A stretch of DNA of 64,000 nt from Christensenella timonensis (GTDB lineage: Bacteria; Bacillota; Clostridia; Christensenellales; Christensenellaceae): the NCBI RefSeq assembly GCF_900087015.1, contig NZ_FLKP01000001.1, positions 272,695 to 336,694 on the forward strand, written 5' to 3'. Each line of letters opens with the position of its first letter. Position 1 is the first letter of the stretch. Below are positions 36,666-45,582 of this stretch, piece by piece. The notes under the pieces were generated by a model, which saw only the letters and a list, made by a program, of their open reading frames with translations, made no database searches and was not told the DNA's origin. The translations under genes and the position numbers were made by a program.

Positions 36666-37208
36666 TTAAAACCTGCTGCTGCCGACCAGCCTGCTGCGCA
36701 GTGCGCCATAATACCAATGCGCGGCCTTGGAAAACAGCCAATCGTAGAACAAAAAGATGAGTTCTCCCGCAACTACGAGGCCCCACCACGGGATATTGAA
36801 GGGGATCTGGGCAATCATCCAGCCGTCTGTAAAGAAGTATATCAGCGCCGCGCAGACATTGAAATAAACGAGCTTCACGATGACCGCGCCCGCACCCTGC
36901 CGACTGCCGTCAACATAAAATTTGAAAATAGCGTAATGTCCAAAGAAAAAGAGATAGGGCAGCATGCCGAGCTTTACCGGAACGATCAAAAAACCGAGGA
37001 ACAGGACGGCTGTGAACGTAACAAACGCCGTTACCGTCCTGCGCTCCATCATGATCCCCATCAAAAAGACCGACGATATAAAATAAAATGTGATACGAAG
37101 CGCCGGCAGCACGTTGGCCAGGTACACGCACAGCAGCGTGAGCGCCGCGAACATCACTACCAGGCTCCCTTTGTTGGAGCTTCGCTTGTAACCTCTTCCT
37201 CTGACCAT
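36666..37208 (-). CDS. Unknown integral membrane protein
   Basis: 180 residues with a basic N-terminus and about five hydrophobic helices (roughly 15-33, 38-55, 58-85, 105-130, 140-160). No motif that I recognise. It lies in the wall-synthesis operon between the J-domain gene (11 bases away) and the FHA gene, so a role at the membrane in envelope growth is plausible but unproved. The arginine-rich ends suggest that both termini are cytoplasmic or that topology is odd-numbered with a strong inside signal. Confidence 0.7.
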   Translation of the reverse strand: MVRGRGYKRSSNKGSLVVMFAALTLLCVYLANVLPALRITFYFISSVFLMGIMMERRTVTAFVTFTAVLFLGFLIVPVKLGMLPYLFFFGHYAIFKFYVDGSRQGAGAVIVKLVYFNVCAALIYFFTDGWMIAQIPFNIPWWGLVVAGELIFLFYDWLFSKAAHWYYGALRSRLVGSSRF

Positions 37209-37219
37209 TCCTTATCCTC

Positions 37220-37798
37220 TTAAATACAACAGAACATGCCGCGCCCACAGCACAGGCTGAGGCCCGCGCACGCGCAAATCCCGCAGGGAACGCACATTTT
37301 CCCGTTCATCTGTATGCCGCCTTCCGGCATATCCCCAAAATCCATATACGCGCCTGCCTGCTGTGACATCGCGCGCATCGCGTTTTCGTATTCCCTGTTT
37401 CCCGGCTCCATCTGGTACGCGCGCGTAAAATGCTCCGCCGCACCGTCGTACCATCCGCGCCGCAAAAGGACGATCCCCATCAAAAAATGCCATTCCGCCG
37501 GACGCTCGCTCATGCGGTTGAGCATCGCTTCCGCTTCGCCGATCGCTCCGCGCTGGATCGCCGCGCGCACCGAGGCAAACTCCGGCGTACTGCTCCACTG
37601 GTAATTTCCCTGCCGTATCTTTGTGACCATATCATAGGCCGCGTTTACCTGTTTTAGCTTCTCGCTCGCCGCAGCCTGTTTTTGCGGATCGTTCGCAAAG
37701 CGATCCGGATGGTATTTTTTTACCAGCTTCCGGTACGCCGCCTTGATCTCTTCATCCGTAGCGTTTTCCGTAACGCCCAGTACCTCGTATGGGTTCAT
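37220..37798 (-). CDS. J-domain protein with cysteine-rich tail
   Basis: 192 residues. An N-terminal J domain (1-65) has NPYEVLGVTENATDEEIKAAYR, then the catalytic HPD (30-32), so it can stimulate an Hsp70 ATPase. The middle (about 85-150) looks like tetratricopeptide helices (EAEAMLNRM, WHFLMGIVLLRRG, AAEHFTRAYQMEPGN). The last 33 residues hold eight cysteines, including two CC pairs. It lacks the DnaJ zinc domain. The tail could bind metal or a membrane. It sits second in the wall-synthesis operon. Confidence 0.85.
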   Translation of the reverse strand: MNPYEVLGVTENATDEEIKAAYRKLVKKYHPDRFANDPQKQAAASEKLKQVNAAYDMVTKIRQGNYQWSSTPEFASVRAAIQRGAIGEAEAMLNRMSERPAEWHFLMGIVLLRRGWYDGAAEHFTRAYQMEPGNREYENAMRAMSQQAGAYMDFGDMPEGGIQMNGKMCVPCGICACAGLSLCCGRGMFCCI

Positions 37799-37815
37799 TC
37801 AAATTCCCTTCGTAT

Positions 37816-38652
37816 TTACCTGATCTGTGCAGTAAGGCGCGGCTGTCCGCAGACGATCCGTTCCGTCTGTTCCCGCAGCCCCAAATAGATGATATTCTGC
37901 AGCAGTTCCTTATTCTTTTGCAGCGACAGCTTTTCCAGCGCCTGCGCCGCCTGTGCCAGCGAATACTGCATGCTGCGCAATATCTCCTGCTGCGCGCTTT
38001 GCGTCCTCTTTTCATAGCGGCACGCATAGACGTTGTATTCCCCGGCGGCCTCATCCTTTTCCCAGTCCTCCGCCGCGTCGATCAGGTAGACCCACCGCCC
38101 GAGGCTGTAGCCAAGGTCGTAGAGGACATGCGACTGCAAAACGTCTACATCCTCGAACACCGTGCCCAAAAGCCGTGCATAAGTATCCGCGACCGCATCC
38201 GTACTGTCTGTTTTTCCATCCTCTAACCGGTGCAGCTCATCGATCGTCTTTTCCGCGACCTCCACGATATGCGGGTGTTTGTCCGCCGCCTTGCGGTAGG
38301 CCTTCTTTAAAAAAAGTTGCAGCAGACGGCCCTTTCCTTTGTCGCGCACATCGTCCGCCGCCTTGAAGTAAGCCATCAGGATATTGACGTCCGCCGCATA
38401 CCCTGCCGCGTCCGAGACGACCTTGCTCCTTTTCTCAAAAGGATGCAGGCCGCATTTGCATGGCTGCACCACCGTCCCGCCTTCGCACAGGCTGTCCGCA
38501 AGCAGATATAAAAAAACGCTGTCAAAATTGAGCACTGCCGTTTTCCTGTAACCACTTTTCAAGGCCTTGCACAGCCCGCAGTAGTACGCCCGGAACAGTT
38601 CGTATTCCCGCACTTTGAGCTCGCATACCTTTGGGACGATATATCCAAACAT
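37816..38652 (-). CDS. DUF5685-family protein
   Basis: 278 residues, no membrane segments, largely helical. The N-terminal MFGYIVPKVCELKVREYELF block followed by YYCGLCKAL, and the central CKCGLHPF, are marks of DUF5685; the cysteines (including 30, 33 and the 63-66 pair) suggest a metal site. Later helices carry YDLGYSLGRWVYLIDA with an acidic pair, reminiscent of isoprenoid-synthase-like all-alpha folds; that comparison is weak. No ribosome site is seen and the -10 element lies only 6 bases before the ATG, suggesting a leaderless transcript. First gene of the wall-synthesis operon. Confidence 0.8.
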   Translation of the reverse strand: MFGYIVPKVCELKVREYELFRAYYCGLCKALKSGYRKTAVLNFDSVFLYLLADSLCEGGTVVQPCKCGLHPFEKRSKVVSDAAGYAADVNILMAYFKAADDVRDKGKGRLLQLFLKKAYRKAADKHPHIVEVAEKTIDELHRLEDGKTDSTDAVADTYARLLGTVFEDVDVLQSHVLYDLGYSLGRWVYLIDAAEDWEKDEAAGEYNVYACRYEKRTQSAQQEILRSMQYSLAQAAQALEKLSLQKNKELLQNIIYLGLREQTERIVCGQPRLTAQIR

Positions 38653-38658
38653 ACGGAT

Positions 38659-38687
38659 ATTATATCATCAAACCCTGCCCGTTTCCA
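38659..38687 (-). promoter_or_regulatory. Promoter of the DUF5685-to-uvrC operon (leaderless layout)
   Basis: Minus strand: TATAAT (38659-38664) with TGGAAA 17 bases upstream (38682-38687). Only six bases separate the -10 from the ATG, which would place the transcription start at the A of the start codon. Confidence 0.65.
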
Positions 38688-38696
38688 TGTTTCCCA

Positions 38697-38730
38697 TAAA
38701 AAAAGGCTTTCATCCAGACGACAAAAGCCA
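38697..38730 (-). terminator. Terminator of thrC-trpS
   Basis: A GGCTTT/AAAGCC stem (38724-38729 with 38705-38710, minus strand) is followed by eight Ts, 23 bases past the trpS stop. Confidence 0.75.
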
Positions 38731-38752
38731 AATTTTCAGAGTTTGTTAACAT

Positions 38753-39763
38753 TTACAGCTTCCTTGGTGCGAGGCCGATCTTCTTCTGCACTTTGAAAAG
38801 CGTTTTGCGCGCCGCCTGCGACGCCTTTTCCGCATTCCGCATCATGATCTGCTCCAAATATGCCTTGTCCCCGCGCACCTGCTTATAGCGCTCCTGCAGC
38901 GGCTTAAGCTCCGCGATCACCGCGTCGGCCACACGCTGCTTTAACACCCCATAGCCTTGCCCCGCAAATTCCGCTTCCGCCTGCGCGATCGTTTTCTCCG
39001 TGATCGCCGAATAGATAGAAAGCAGGTTGGATACACCCGGTTTTTCATCCGCAAAGCGGATCTCTCCATCGCTGTCCGTCACCGCCCGCTTGAATTTGCG
39101 CGTGATCACCTCCGGCGGATCGAGGAGCGCGATGGACGCGTTGTCGTTCCCGTCCGATTTCGACATTTTTTTCTCCGGCTCCTGCAGGCTCATGATCTTG
39201 GCGCCCGCTTTGGGGATATATGGCTCGGGAACGGTAAACACATCGCCGTAAAGATTGTTAAGCCGTATCGCCAAATCACGGGTCAGCTCCAAATGTTGCT
39301 TCTGGTCCACACCCACCGGCACAAGGTCTGCCTGGTAAAGCAAAATATCCGCGGCCATCAGCGCCGGATAGGTAAACAGTCCCGCATTGATATTATCGCC
39401 CGCTTTGGCACTTTTTTCTTTGAACTGCGTCATGCGGGAAAGCTCGCCCATATAGGTAAAGCAATTGAGTATCCATGCCAGCTCCGCATGCGCGGGCACG
39501 TGCGACTGCATATATAGGATATTCTTTTCCGGGTCGATGCCCGCCGCGATCAGCACGGACATGACATCCAGCGTGCGCTTCCTAAGCTCGGCGCTCTCCT
39601 GCCGGACTGTGATCGCATGCAGGTCCACCACGCAATAGTAGCAATGGTATTCTTCCTGCAGTGCCGCCCAATTCCTGACCGCCCCCAGGTAATTGCCGAG
39701 CGTCAAATTGCCGGACGGCTGTATCCCGCTGAAAATCGTCTTTTTTTCCATCCCCTGTTCCAT
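38753..39763 (-). CDS. trpS: Tryptophanyl-tRNA synthetase
   Basis: 336 residues, class Ic synthetase that charges tRNA-Trp. The HIGH-equivalent is [14 protein letters not shown] (about 16-29) and the KMSKS loop is intact (about 203-207, [10 protein letters not shown]). The ATG at 39763 is chosen because GGGGG at the end of thrC lies eight bases upstream; the ATG at 39751 has no proper spacing. Translation is probably coupled to thrC, whose stop is four bases before. No T-box leader was recognised ahead of the pair. Confidence 0.96.
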   Translation of the reverse strand: MEQGMEKKTIFSGIQPSGNLTLGNYLGAVRNWAALQEEYHCYYCVVDLHAITVRQESAELRKRTLDVMSVLIAAGIDPEKNILYMQSHVPAHAELAWILNCFTYMGELSRMTQFKEKSAKAGDNINAGLFTYPALMAADILLYQADLVPVGVDQKQHLELTRDLAIRLNNLYGDVFTVPEPYIPKAGAKIMSLQEPEKKMSKSDGNDNASIALLDPPEVITRKFKRAVTDSDGEIRFADEKPGVSNLLSIYSAITEKTIAQAEAEFAGQGYGVLKQRVADAVIAELKPLQERYKQVRGDKAYLEQIMMRNAEKASQAARKTLFKVQKKIGLAPRKL

Positions 39764-39767
39764 TCGT

Positions 39768-41258
39768 TCAGTCCCCCATCCGGTGCAGGAAAGTATTGAC
39801 CGCCGTGATCAGGTCGTCTTTGTCCACACAGCCGTCGTGCAGCACCGGTTTTTCACACAATTCTTTTATCTGCGGAGGAATCTTTGTCCCCGTCGCCTGC
39901 GCGAGCCGGTCCGCCGCCGCAAAGGCATCCTCCACCGTTTCACCCGTAACGCAGCGCAGCACATCCTGTGTGAATTTATACGGGTTCGCCGTAGAAACCA
40001 CCACGCTCACCGTGTCGTCGCCTGTGGCCTGCCTGTATTTTTCATAAACACACTGCGCGACCGCCGTGTGCGTATCGATCAGGTATCCGTACTTTTCAAA
40101 TGTATCCCGGATCGCCCGGCCCGTCTCTTCCTCATCGCAGAAATCCGCATAGAAAAGCTCATGCAGCGCCTGCTGCGCGCTTTGCGGGATCTCGTATGTA
40201 CCGCTTGCTTTCAGGGAAGCCATCCACTGCCGGACGGCCTGTTCATCGCGTCCCGCGATCTCGTACAGCAGCCGCTCTAAATTACTGGAGATCAGGATAT
40301 CCATGGAGGGCGACATCGTCTTGTAAAACGTACGGTTCGCGTCGTATTTCCCTCCTTTGAAAAAGTCCGTCAATACGTTGTTGTGGTTGGAAGCACACAC
40401 CAGCTTGCCGATGGGCAGGCCCATGCGCTTCGCATAATATGCTGCCAGGATGTTGCCGAAATTGCCCGTAGGCACGACAAAATTTACCTTTTGCCCTTTT
40501 TCGACCATTCCGTCGGCCAGCAGCTTCGCATATGCATAGACATAGTAGGCCACCTGCGGGATCAGCCTGCCGATATTGATGGAATTCGCGGAGGAAAACG
40601 TATAGCCCGCTTCCTTCAATATCCGTTTCAGTTCTTCGTTTGCAAACAGCGCCTTGACGCCCGTCTGCGCATCGTCAAAGTTTCCCCTGACGCCGCATAC
40701 GCTGAGGTTCCCGCCTTCCTGCGTCACCATCTGCAGCTTTTGCATGGTCGCAACGCCGTCCACCGGGTAAAACACCAGAATCGCCGTGCGCGGTACGTCT
40801 TTAAAGCCTTCGAGCGCCGCCTTGCCCGTATCGCCGGACGTCGCCGTCAGGATCAGTACGTTTTCCTGCTGATGGTGGATATCGAGCCCCACGCGGATGA
40901 GGCGCGGCAGCACCTGCAGCGCCATATCTTTAAAGGCGAGCGTCGGCCCGTGCGTCAGCTCCATCACATATTCCCTGTCCGAAAGCCGCTTTAGCGGTAC
41001 GACCCTCGTATCGTCAAACGGCGCATACGCCTGCTGCGTCAATGTCGCGAGCGTATCCTCCGGGACGTCAAAAAAAAGCCCCAGTACCTTTGCGGCAAGG
41101 ATATCGTATTCATGCGCCGCATATTCCGCCATTTCGTCCAGGTCGATCTGTGGGAACGCCTCGGGCACAAACAGGCCGCCGTCCGCGGCGATCCCCTTTA
41201 AAACAGCCATCGTCGCGGGTATTTTTTCTCCTTTTCCGCGCGTGCTCATTACCTGCAT
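39768..41258 (-). CDS. thrC: Threonine synthase
   Basis: 496 residues. It converts O-phosphohomoserine to threonine with pyridoxal phosphate, last step of threonine synthesis. The PLP lysine is in [13 protein letters not shown] (about residue 112), with [15 protein letters not shown] (about 137) and [13 protein letters not shown] (about 258) as phosphate and cofactor contacts. Length fits the longer fungal/proteobacterial-like type. AAAGGAG precedes the ATG. First gene of an operon with trpS. Confidence 0.95.
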   Translation of the reverse strand: MQVMSTRGKGEKIPATMAVLKGIAADGGLFVPEAFPQIDLDEMAEYAAHEYDILAAKVLGLFFDVPEDTLATLTQQAYAPFDDTRVVPLKRLSDREYVMELTHGPTLAFKDMALQVLPRLIRVGLDIHHQQENVLILTATSGDTGKAALEGFKDVPRTAILVFYPVDGVATMQKLQMVTQEGGNLSVCGVRGNFDDAQTGVKALFANEELKRILKEAGYTFSSANSINIGRLIPQVAYYVYAYAKLLADGMVEKGQKVNFVVPTGNFGNILAAYYAKRMGLPIGKLVCASNHNNVLTDFFKGGKYDANRTFYKTMSPSMDILISSNLERLLYEIAGRDEQAVRQWMASLKASGTYEIPQSAQQALHELFYADFCDEEETGRAIRDTFEKYGYLIDTHTAVAQCVYEKYRQATGDDTVSVVVSTANPYKFTQDVLRCVTGETVEDAFAAADRLAQATGTKIPPQIKELCEKPVLHDGCVDKDDLITAVNTFLHRMGD

Positions 41259-41280
41259 ATTCTTTCTCCTTTAAAAGCAA

Positions 41281-41319
41281 ACGTTAAGCCTGCCGCATGT
41301 AATGCGTTTGGCTTAACGT
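41281..41319 (-). terminator. Long inverted repeat before thrC
   Basis: Perfect 10-bp arms ACGTTAAGCC/GGCTTAACGT (41281-41290 with 41310-41319) with a smaller CGCAT/ATGCG stem inside. On the minus strand it is followed by TTGCTTTT, so it may terminate the ATPase gene or attenuate thrC, whose start is only 22 bases away. Confidence 0.5.
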
Positions 41320-41380
41320 AAAATTTCCATTCCAAATACAGGGGGACGTCATCCCTCCGAAAAAGGTCTCTTCCGCCGCC

Positions 41381-41791
41381 TTAGATAATATAAGGTTTCA
41401 GGAAATCAGGCGCTTCGTCCGGCTCTGCACTGATGATGATCACTGCTTTGCAGTTGTTCTTTTCACAAAGCGAGCCGATCTTGTCCATCAGATCCTTTAA
41501 TTCCGCAACATCCATTTTTACGATTTTCAGAAACGCATCGATAAAGATCGCTTCAATATCGTAATTTTGTGATACCATCCCGCACAACATTCCGTAAAGC
41601 GCGTCGCCCGATTCGATTCCGTAGTCTTTTACGTCCACAAAACGTGCCTGGTGTGCCACGTCATACATATAGCGTTTGTCGTCGTCGATAAATACGACGT
41701 CGCCCTTTGTGGAGTTGAGTTCCGCGTTTGCAAGGTCGATCAGTCTTTTTGTTTTGCCGCTGCCTTTTGGTGCGTAGATTAGTTGTATCAT
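41381..41791 (-). CDS. Small P-loop ATP-binding protein
   Basis: 136 residues. Walker A is APKGSGKTKRL (7-17); a Walker-B-like IEAIFIDAFLKIV follows at about 80-92. The rest is a compact alpha/beta fold without membrane segments. Similar short ATPases are common in Clostridia and have no established role; the name PilT-like sometimes given is not supported. Possible ribosome site AAGGGGG overlaps 13-18 bases upstream. It has no obvious functional neighbour. Confidence 0.72.
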   Translation of the reverse strand: MIQLIYAPKGSGKTKRLIDLANAELNSTKGDVVFIDDDKRYMYDVAHQARFVDVKDYGIESGDALYGMLCGMVSQNYDIEAIFIDAFLKIVKMDVAELKDLMDKIGSLCEKNNCKAVIIISAEPDEAPDFLKPYII

Positions 41792-41893
41792 GGTAAAGAC
41801 CCCCTTTATTTATAGATAGGTTACGCTTGGTAATATTATAATATATTACGATTCTTTTATCTACCTGTAAAATGATTATTTTTATGCCGGTAA

Positions 41894-41920
41894 GAAAAAG
41901 GCGCATGCATGATGCGCCTT
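41894..41920 (-). terminator. Terminator of pgk-tpiA-gpmI
   Basis: A 9-bp stem AAGGCGCAT/ATGCGCCTT followed on the minus strand by five Ts, directly after the gpmI stop. Confidence 0.85.
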
Positions 41921-41927
41921 ATACCCA

Positions 41928-43463
41928 TTACTTTTCGATCAGGCTCTTGCCTTCCATTTCCGCCGGCTGGGCAAGCCCCATCAAATCGAGCATCGTCGGG
42001 GCGAGATCCGCAAGGATTCCGCCTGTACGCAGCGTATCTAAACGGTGCGCCTTGCTCACAAGGATACACGGCACGGGATTCGTGCTGTGCGCCGTGAACG
42101 GGCCGCCTGTCTTGGGGTCGGCCATGATTTCGGCATTTCCGTGATCCGCTGTGATCAGCACGTCGCCGCCTACCGCAAGGATCGCATCCACGACCTCTTT
42201 CACACATTCGTCCACCGCTTTTACCGCCGATACCGCGGCCTCAAAGATGCCCGTATGCCCCACCATATCGCAGTTCGCAAAATTGAGGATCATCACGTCA
42301 TACTTTTTCGACTCAATCAGCTCCACCGCTTTTTTGCACACCTCGGGCGCGCTCATCTCCGGCTGGAGGTCGTATGTCGCCACCTTGGGCGACGGGATCA
42401 GGTAACGATCCTCTCCCTCGTTGGGCTGCTCCACGCCGCCGTTGAAGAAAAACGTCACGTGCGCATATTTTTCCGTTTCCGCGATGCGGAACTGCTTTTT
42501 GTTGTTCTTCGCCAAATATTCGCCCAGCGTATTTTCGAGCACCTGCGGCTTATATGCCACATGGATGTTCTTGAATGTCTTGTCGTACTGCGTCATAGAT
42601 ACAAAATACGTCGGGAAATATTCGCGGTCAAAGCCTGTGAACTCTTCGTCGATGATGCTGCGCGTGATCTCCCGCGCGCGGTCGGGGCGGAAGTTGAAGA
42701 AGATCACAGAATCGTCTTTCTTGAGCTTTGCCACCGGCTCGCCGTTTTGCGTGATGACCGTCGGCTTTACAAATTCGTCGTATTCCTTTTTATCGTACGA
42801 ATCCTGCATCGCCCGGGCCGCATCCGGCGCGTTAAGCCCTTCGCCCTTTACGATCGCGTCGTACGCGAGCTTTACGCGTTCCCAGCGGTTGTCGCGGTCC
42901 ATCGCATAATAACGGCCCATCACCGTAGCGATTCTGCCTGCGCCGATCTCGCTGATCTTCGCCTCCAGCTGCTCGATAAAGCCTTTTCCGCTGTCCGGGG
43001 CAACGTCGCGCCCGTCCATCAGGCAATGGATAAACGTCCTTTCGCCGATCCCGTTTTCCTTCGCCAGCTTCAAAAGCGCATACAAATGTTCCTGGTGGCT
43101 GTGCACGCCGCCGTCCGAGATCAGGCCGATCAGGTGCAGCGCGCTGCCATGCTTTTTCACGTTTTCCACCGCGTCCAAAAATTCCTTTTTGCTGAAAAAA
43201 TCGCCGTCCGCAATGGATTTTGTAATGCGTGTCAGTTCCTGGTAGACGATCCTGCCCGCGCCGATGTTGAGGTGCCCGACCTCCGAGTTGCCCATCTGTC
43301 CGTCCGGCAGGCCGACCGACATCCCGCTCGCGCCGAGGCGTGTGTGCGGATATTCTTCCATCAATCTATTTAGGTTCGGCGTTCCTTCCGCGCAAATCGC
43401 GTTGCCCGCGTTGCAGGCGGCGAGGCCAAACCCGTCCATAATGATCAGTGCTGTAAAAGCCAT
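41928..43463 (-). CDS. gpmI: 2,3-bisphosphoglycerate-independent phosphoglycerate mutase
   Basis: 511 residues, alkaline-phosphatase superfamily, two Mn2+. It interconverts 3- and 2-phosphoglycerate. The N-terminal metal aspartate is in LIIMDGFG, the phosphorylated serine in GNSEVGHLNIGAGR (about 59-72) and the C-terminal metal ligands in LNFANCDMVGHTG and LITADHGNAE. Full length. Third gene of the glycolytic operon, 20 bases after tpiA. Confidence 0.97.
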   Translation of the reverse strand: MAFTALIIMDGFGLAACNAGNAICAEGTPNLNRLMEEYPHTRLGASGMSVGLPDGQMGNSEVGHLNIGAGRIVYQELTRITKSIADGDFFSKKEFLDAVENVKKHGSALHLIGLISDGGVHSHQEHLYALLKLAKENGIGERTFIHCLMDGRDVAPDSGKGFIEQLEAKISEIGAGRIATVMGRYYAMDRDNRWERVKLAYDAIVKGEGLNAPDAARAMQDSYDKKEYDEFVKPTVITQNGEPVAKLKKDDSVIFFNFRPDRAREITRSIIDEEFTGFDREYFPTYFVSMTQYDKTFKNIHVAYKPQVLENTLGEYLAKNNKKQFRIAETEKYAHVTFFFNGGVEQPNEGEDRYLIPSPKVATYDLQPEMSAPEVCKKAVELIESKKYDVMILNFANCDMVGHTGIFEAAVSAVKAVDECVKEVVDAILAVGGDVLITADHGNAEIMADPKTGGPFTAHSTNPVPCILVSKAHRLDTLRTGGILADLAPTMLDLMGLAQPAEMEGKSLIEK

Positions 43464-43483
43464 TTGTTATTCACCTGTTTTCT

Positions 43484-44227
43484 TTAGTAATTTACGACCT
43501 TGGAAAAATCTTCGGCCTTCAGCGAAGCACCGCCAATGAGGCCGCCGTCGATATCGCTCATCGCCATCAGCTCTGTCGCGTTCTTCGGATTCATGCTTCC
43601 GCCATACTGTATTCTTACCTCCTCGGCAACGTTTCCAAACACTTCTTTTATTGCTGCACGGATTTCCTTGATCGTATTGTTTGCATCGTCGCTGGTTGCC
43701 GTCTTGCCCGTGCCGATCGCCCAGATCGGCTCATACGCAACGACAACTTTGGCAACGTCGCCCTGCGCTACGTTCAGGAGCGCCAGCTTCGTCTGCTTCC
43801 TGACCACTTCCGCCGTCACGCCGCTTTCACGCTCTTCCAGTTTTTCGCCCACGCACACGATAGGCGTAAGTCCCTTTTCCAGCGCCTTCAAAACCTTGAG
43901 GTTCACTGTCTCGTCCGTTTCCGCATAGTATTCGCGGCGTTCCGAATGCCCGATGATCACGTATTTCACGCCGAGGCCCAGCAGCATATCCGCCGATACT
44001 TCGCCCGTATAAGCGCCGCTGTCGTGATAGTCCATATTCTGTGCGCCGAGGGAAATGTTGCTTCCGGCAAGCGCCGCTGCCGCCGCCGCAAGATCCGTTG
44101 CCGGCGGGCATACCACTACCTCCGCCTGCGCCGAAGCCACCAGCGGTTTCAAGTCGTTGATCAGTGCAGCCGCCTCGTCGGGCGTCTTGTTCATCTTCCA
44201 GTTTCCTGCAATAATTGGTTTTCTCAT
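43484..44227 (-). CDS. tpiA: Triosephosphate isomerase
   Basis: 247 residues, full-length TIM barrel. Visible are the substrate lysine in GNWKMNKT (8-15), the catalytic histidine in [16 protein letters not shown] (split, about 92-107), the catalytic glutamate in [13 protein letters not shown] (about 163-175) and the phosphate loop IQYGGSMNP. Middle gene of the pgk-tpiA-gpmI operon. Confidence 0.97.
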   Translation of the reverse strand: MRKPIIAGNWKMNKTPDEAAALINDLKPLVASAQAEVVVCPPATDLAAAAAALAGSNISLGAQNMDYHDSGAYTGEVSADMLLGLGVKYVIIGHSERREYYAETDETVNLKVLKALEKGLTPIVCVGEKLEERESGVTAEVVRKQTKLALLNVAQGDVAKVVVAYEPIWAIGTGKTATSDDANNTIKEIRAAIKEVFGNVAEEVRIQYGGSMNPKNATELMAMSDIDGGLIGGASLKAEDFSKVVNY

Positions 44228-44318
44228 TGTTTTTCCCCTTAAAAATATGAATATTTTTGAAAAGGACGGATGCTCTCCGTCCTTTATGGTACTGATGCTA
44301 TTTTGACGCGTTTACGAC

Positions 44319-45500
44319 TTATTTGTCGTTGAGCGCGGCTACGCCCGGCAGTTCCTTCCCTTCGAGGAATTCAAGGGATGCGCCGCCGCCCGTGGAGATA
44401 TGCGACATCTTGTCAGCAAAGCCGAGCTTCTTGACCGCCGCCGCGCTGTCGCCGCCGCCGATGATCGTCGTTGCCGACGCTTCGCTGAGCGCTTCCGCGA
44501 TCGCCCTCGTGCCGCCTGCGAACGCCGGGATTTCCGCAACGCCCATCGGCCCGTTCCAGATGACCGTCTTTGCGCGCTTGATCTCGTTGGCGAAAATAAT
44601 CCTTGTGGACGGCCCGATATCCAGGGCCATCATGTCGGCCGGGATGTTGTCCACCGGTACTACGTGCGCTTCCGCCTCTGCGCTGAGCTCTTTTGCCACC
44701 ACGAAGTCGGAAGGAAGCATGATCTTGATTCCCTTTTTGTTTGCCTGATCCATCAATTCGAGCGCCAGATTCAGGCGTTCGTCGTCCACCAGGGATTTGC
44801 CCATTTCATAGCCCTGCGCCTTTACGAACGTGTTTGCCATACCGCCGCCGATAATGAGGCAATCCACCTTGGAAAGCAGGTTTTCGATCACGCCGATCTT
44901 GTCGGAGACCTTCGCCCCGCCTAAAATCGCGATGAACGGGCGCGCCGGGTCTTCCAGAGCCTTGCCCATGAAGGAAAGCTCCTTGCCGATCAGGTAGCCT
45001 GCCACTGCCGGCAGGTATTCCGCCACGCCCGCCGTAGAAGCGTGCGCCCTGTGCGCCGTACCGAACGCGTCGTTGACAAAGATATCGCCGAGGCTTGCCA
45101 GCTCTTTTGCAAACGCCGGATCGTTGGCTGTTTCTTCCTTGTGGAAACGCAGGTTCTCAAGAAGTACGACCTGGCCGTCTTCGATAGAATCCACAGCGTC
45201 CTTCGCTTCTTTGCCCACGCAGTCCTTTGCGAACACAACTTTGGTGTTCAGGATCTCGGACAACCGCTTTGCAACGGGCGCAAGCGAGAATTCCGGCTTT
45301 ACTTCGCCCTTCGGACGTCCGAGATGGGACATCAGGATCACCTTTGCGCCTTTATCGATCAAATACTGGATCGTCGGGAGCGCCGCCTGGATGCGCGTTT
45401 CGTCTGTGATTTCGCCTTTCTCGTCGAGCGGAACATTGAAATCCACACGTACCAGTACTTTTTTCCCGGCTACGTCAATATCTTCAATCGTTTTCTTCAT
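44319..45500 (-). CDS. pgk: Phosphoglycerate kinase
   Basis: 393 residues. It makes ATP from 1,3-bisphosphoglycerate in glycolysis. The signature [16 protein letters not shown] (about 14-29), the substrate HLGRPKG (about 62-68) and the nucleotide loop [12 protein letters not shown] near the C-terminus are all present. AAAGGAG precedes the ATG. First gene of the glycolytic operon; no gapdh gene is next to it in the window. Confidence 0.97.
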   Translation of the reverse strand: MKKTIEDIDVAGKKVLVRVDFNVPLDEKGEITDETRIQAALPTIQYLIDKGAKVILMSHLGRPKGEVKPEFSLAPVAKRLSEILNTKVVFAKDCVGKEAKDAVDSIEDGQVVLLENLRFHKEETANDPAFAKELASLGDIFVNDAFGTAHRAHASTAGVAEYLPAVAGYLIGKELSFMGKALEDPARPFIAILGGAKVSDKIGVIENLLSKVDCLIIGGGMANTFVKAQGYEMGKSLVDDERLNLALELMDQANKKGIKIMLPSDFVVAKELSAEAEAHVVPVDNIPADMMALDIGPSTRIIFANEIKRAKTVIWNGPMGVAEIPAFAGGTRAIAEALSEASATTIIGGGDSAAAVKKLGFADKMSHISTGGGASLEFLEGKELPGVAALNDK

Positions 45501-45540
45501 AATCGTACTCCTTTAATTTTGAATAATCGCACACATGTTC

Positions 45541-45569
45541 ATTTTAATCAATTTGCAGCCAATAATCAA
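45541..45569 (-). promoter_or_regulatory. Promoter of pgk-tpiA-gpmI
   Basis: Minus strand: -35 TTGATT (45564-45569), 17-base spacer, -10 TAAAAT (45541-45546), 40 bases before the pgk start. Confidence 0.65.
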
Positions 45570-45582
45570 GCCTAAGTTCTGA

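Noticed and set aside
41259..41380. T-box riboswitch before thrC-trpS
   Set aside because: I could not find the T-box consensus or a specifier-loop stem; only an inverted repeat is present.
41661..41906. 81-codon minus-strand frame overlapping the P-loop gene
   Set aside because: Out of frame with the conserved Walker motif of the real gene and without similarity or a ribosome site.
42045..43373. 442-codon open frame on the plus strand
   Set aside because: Antisense of gpmI, which is unmistakable.
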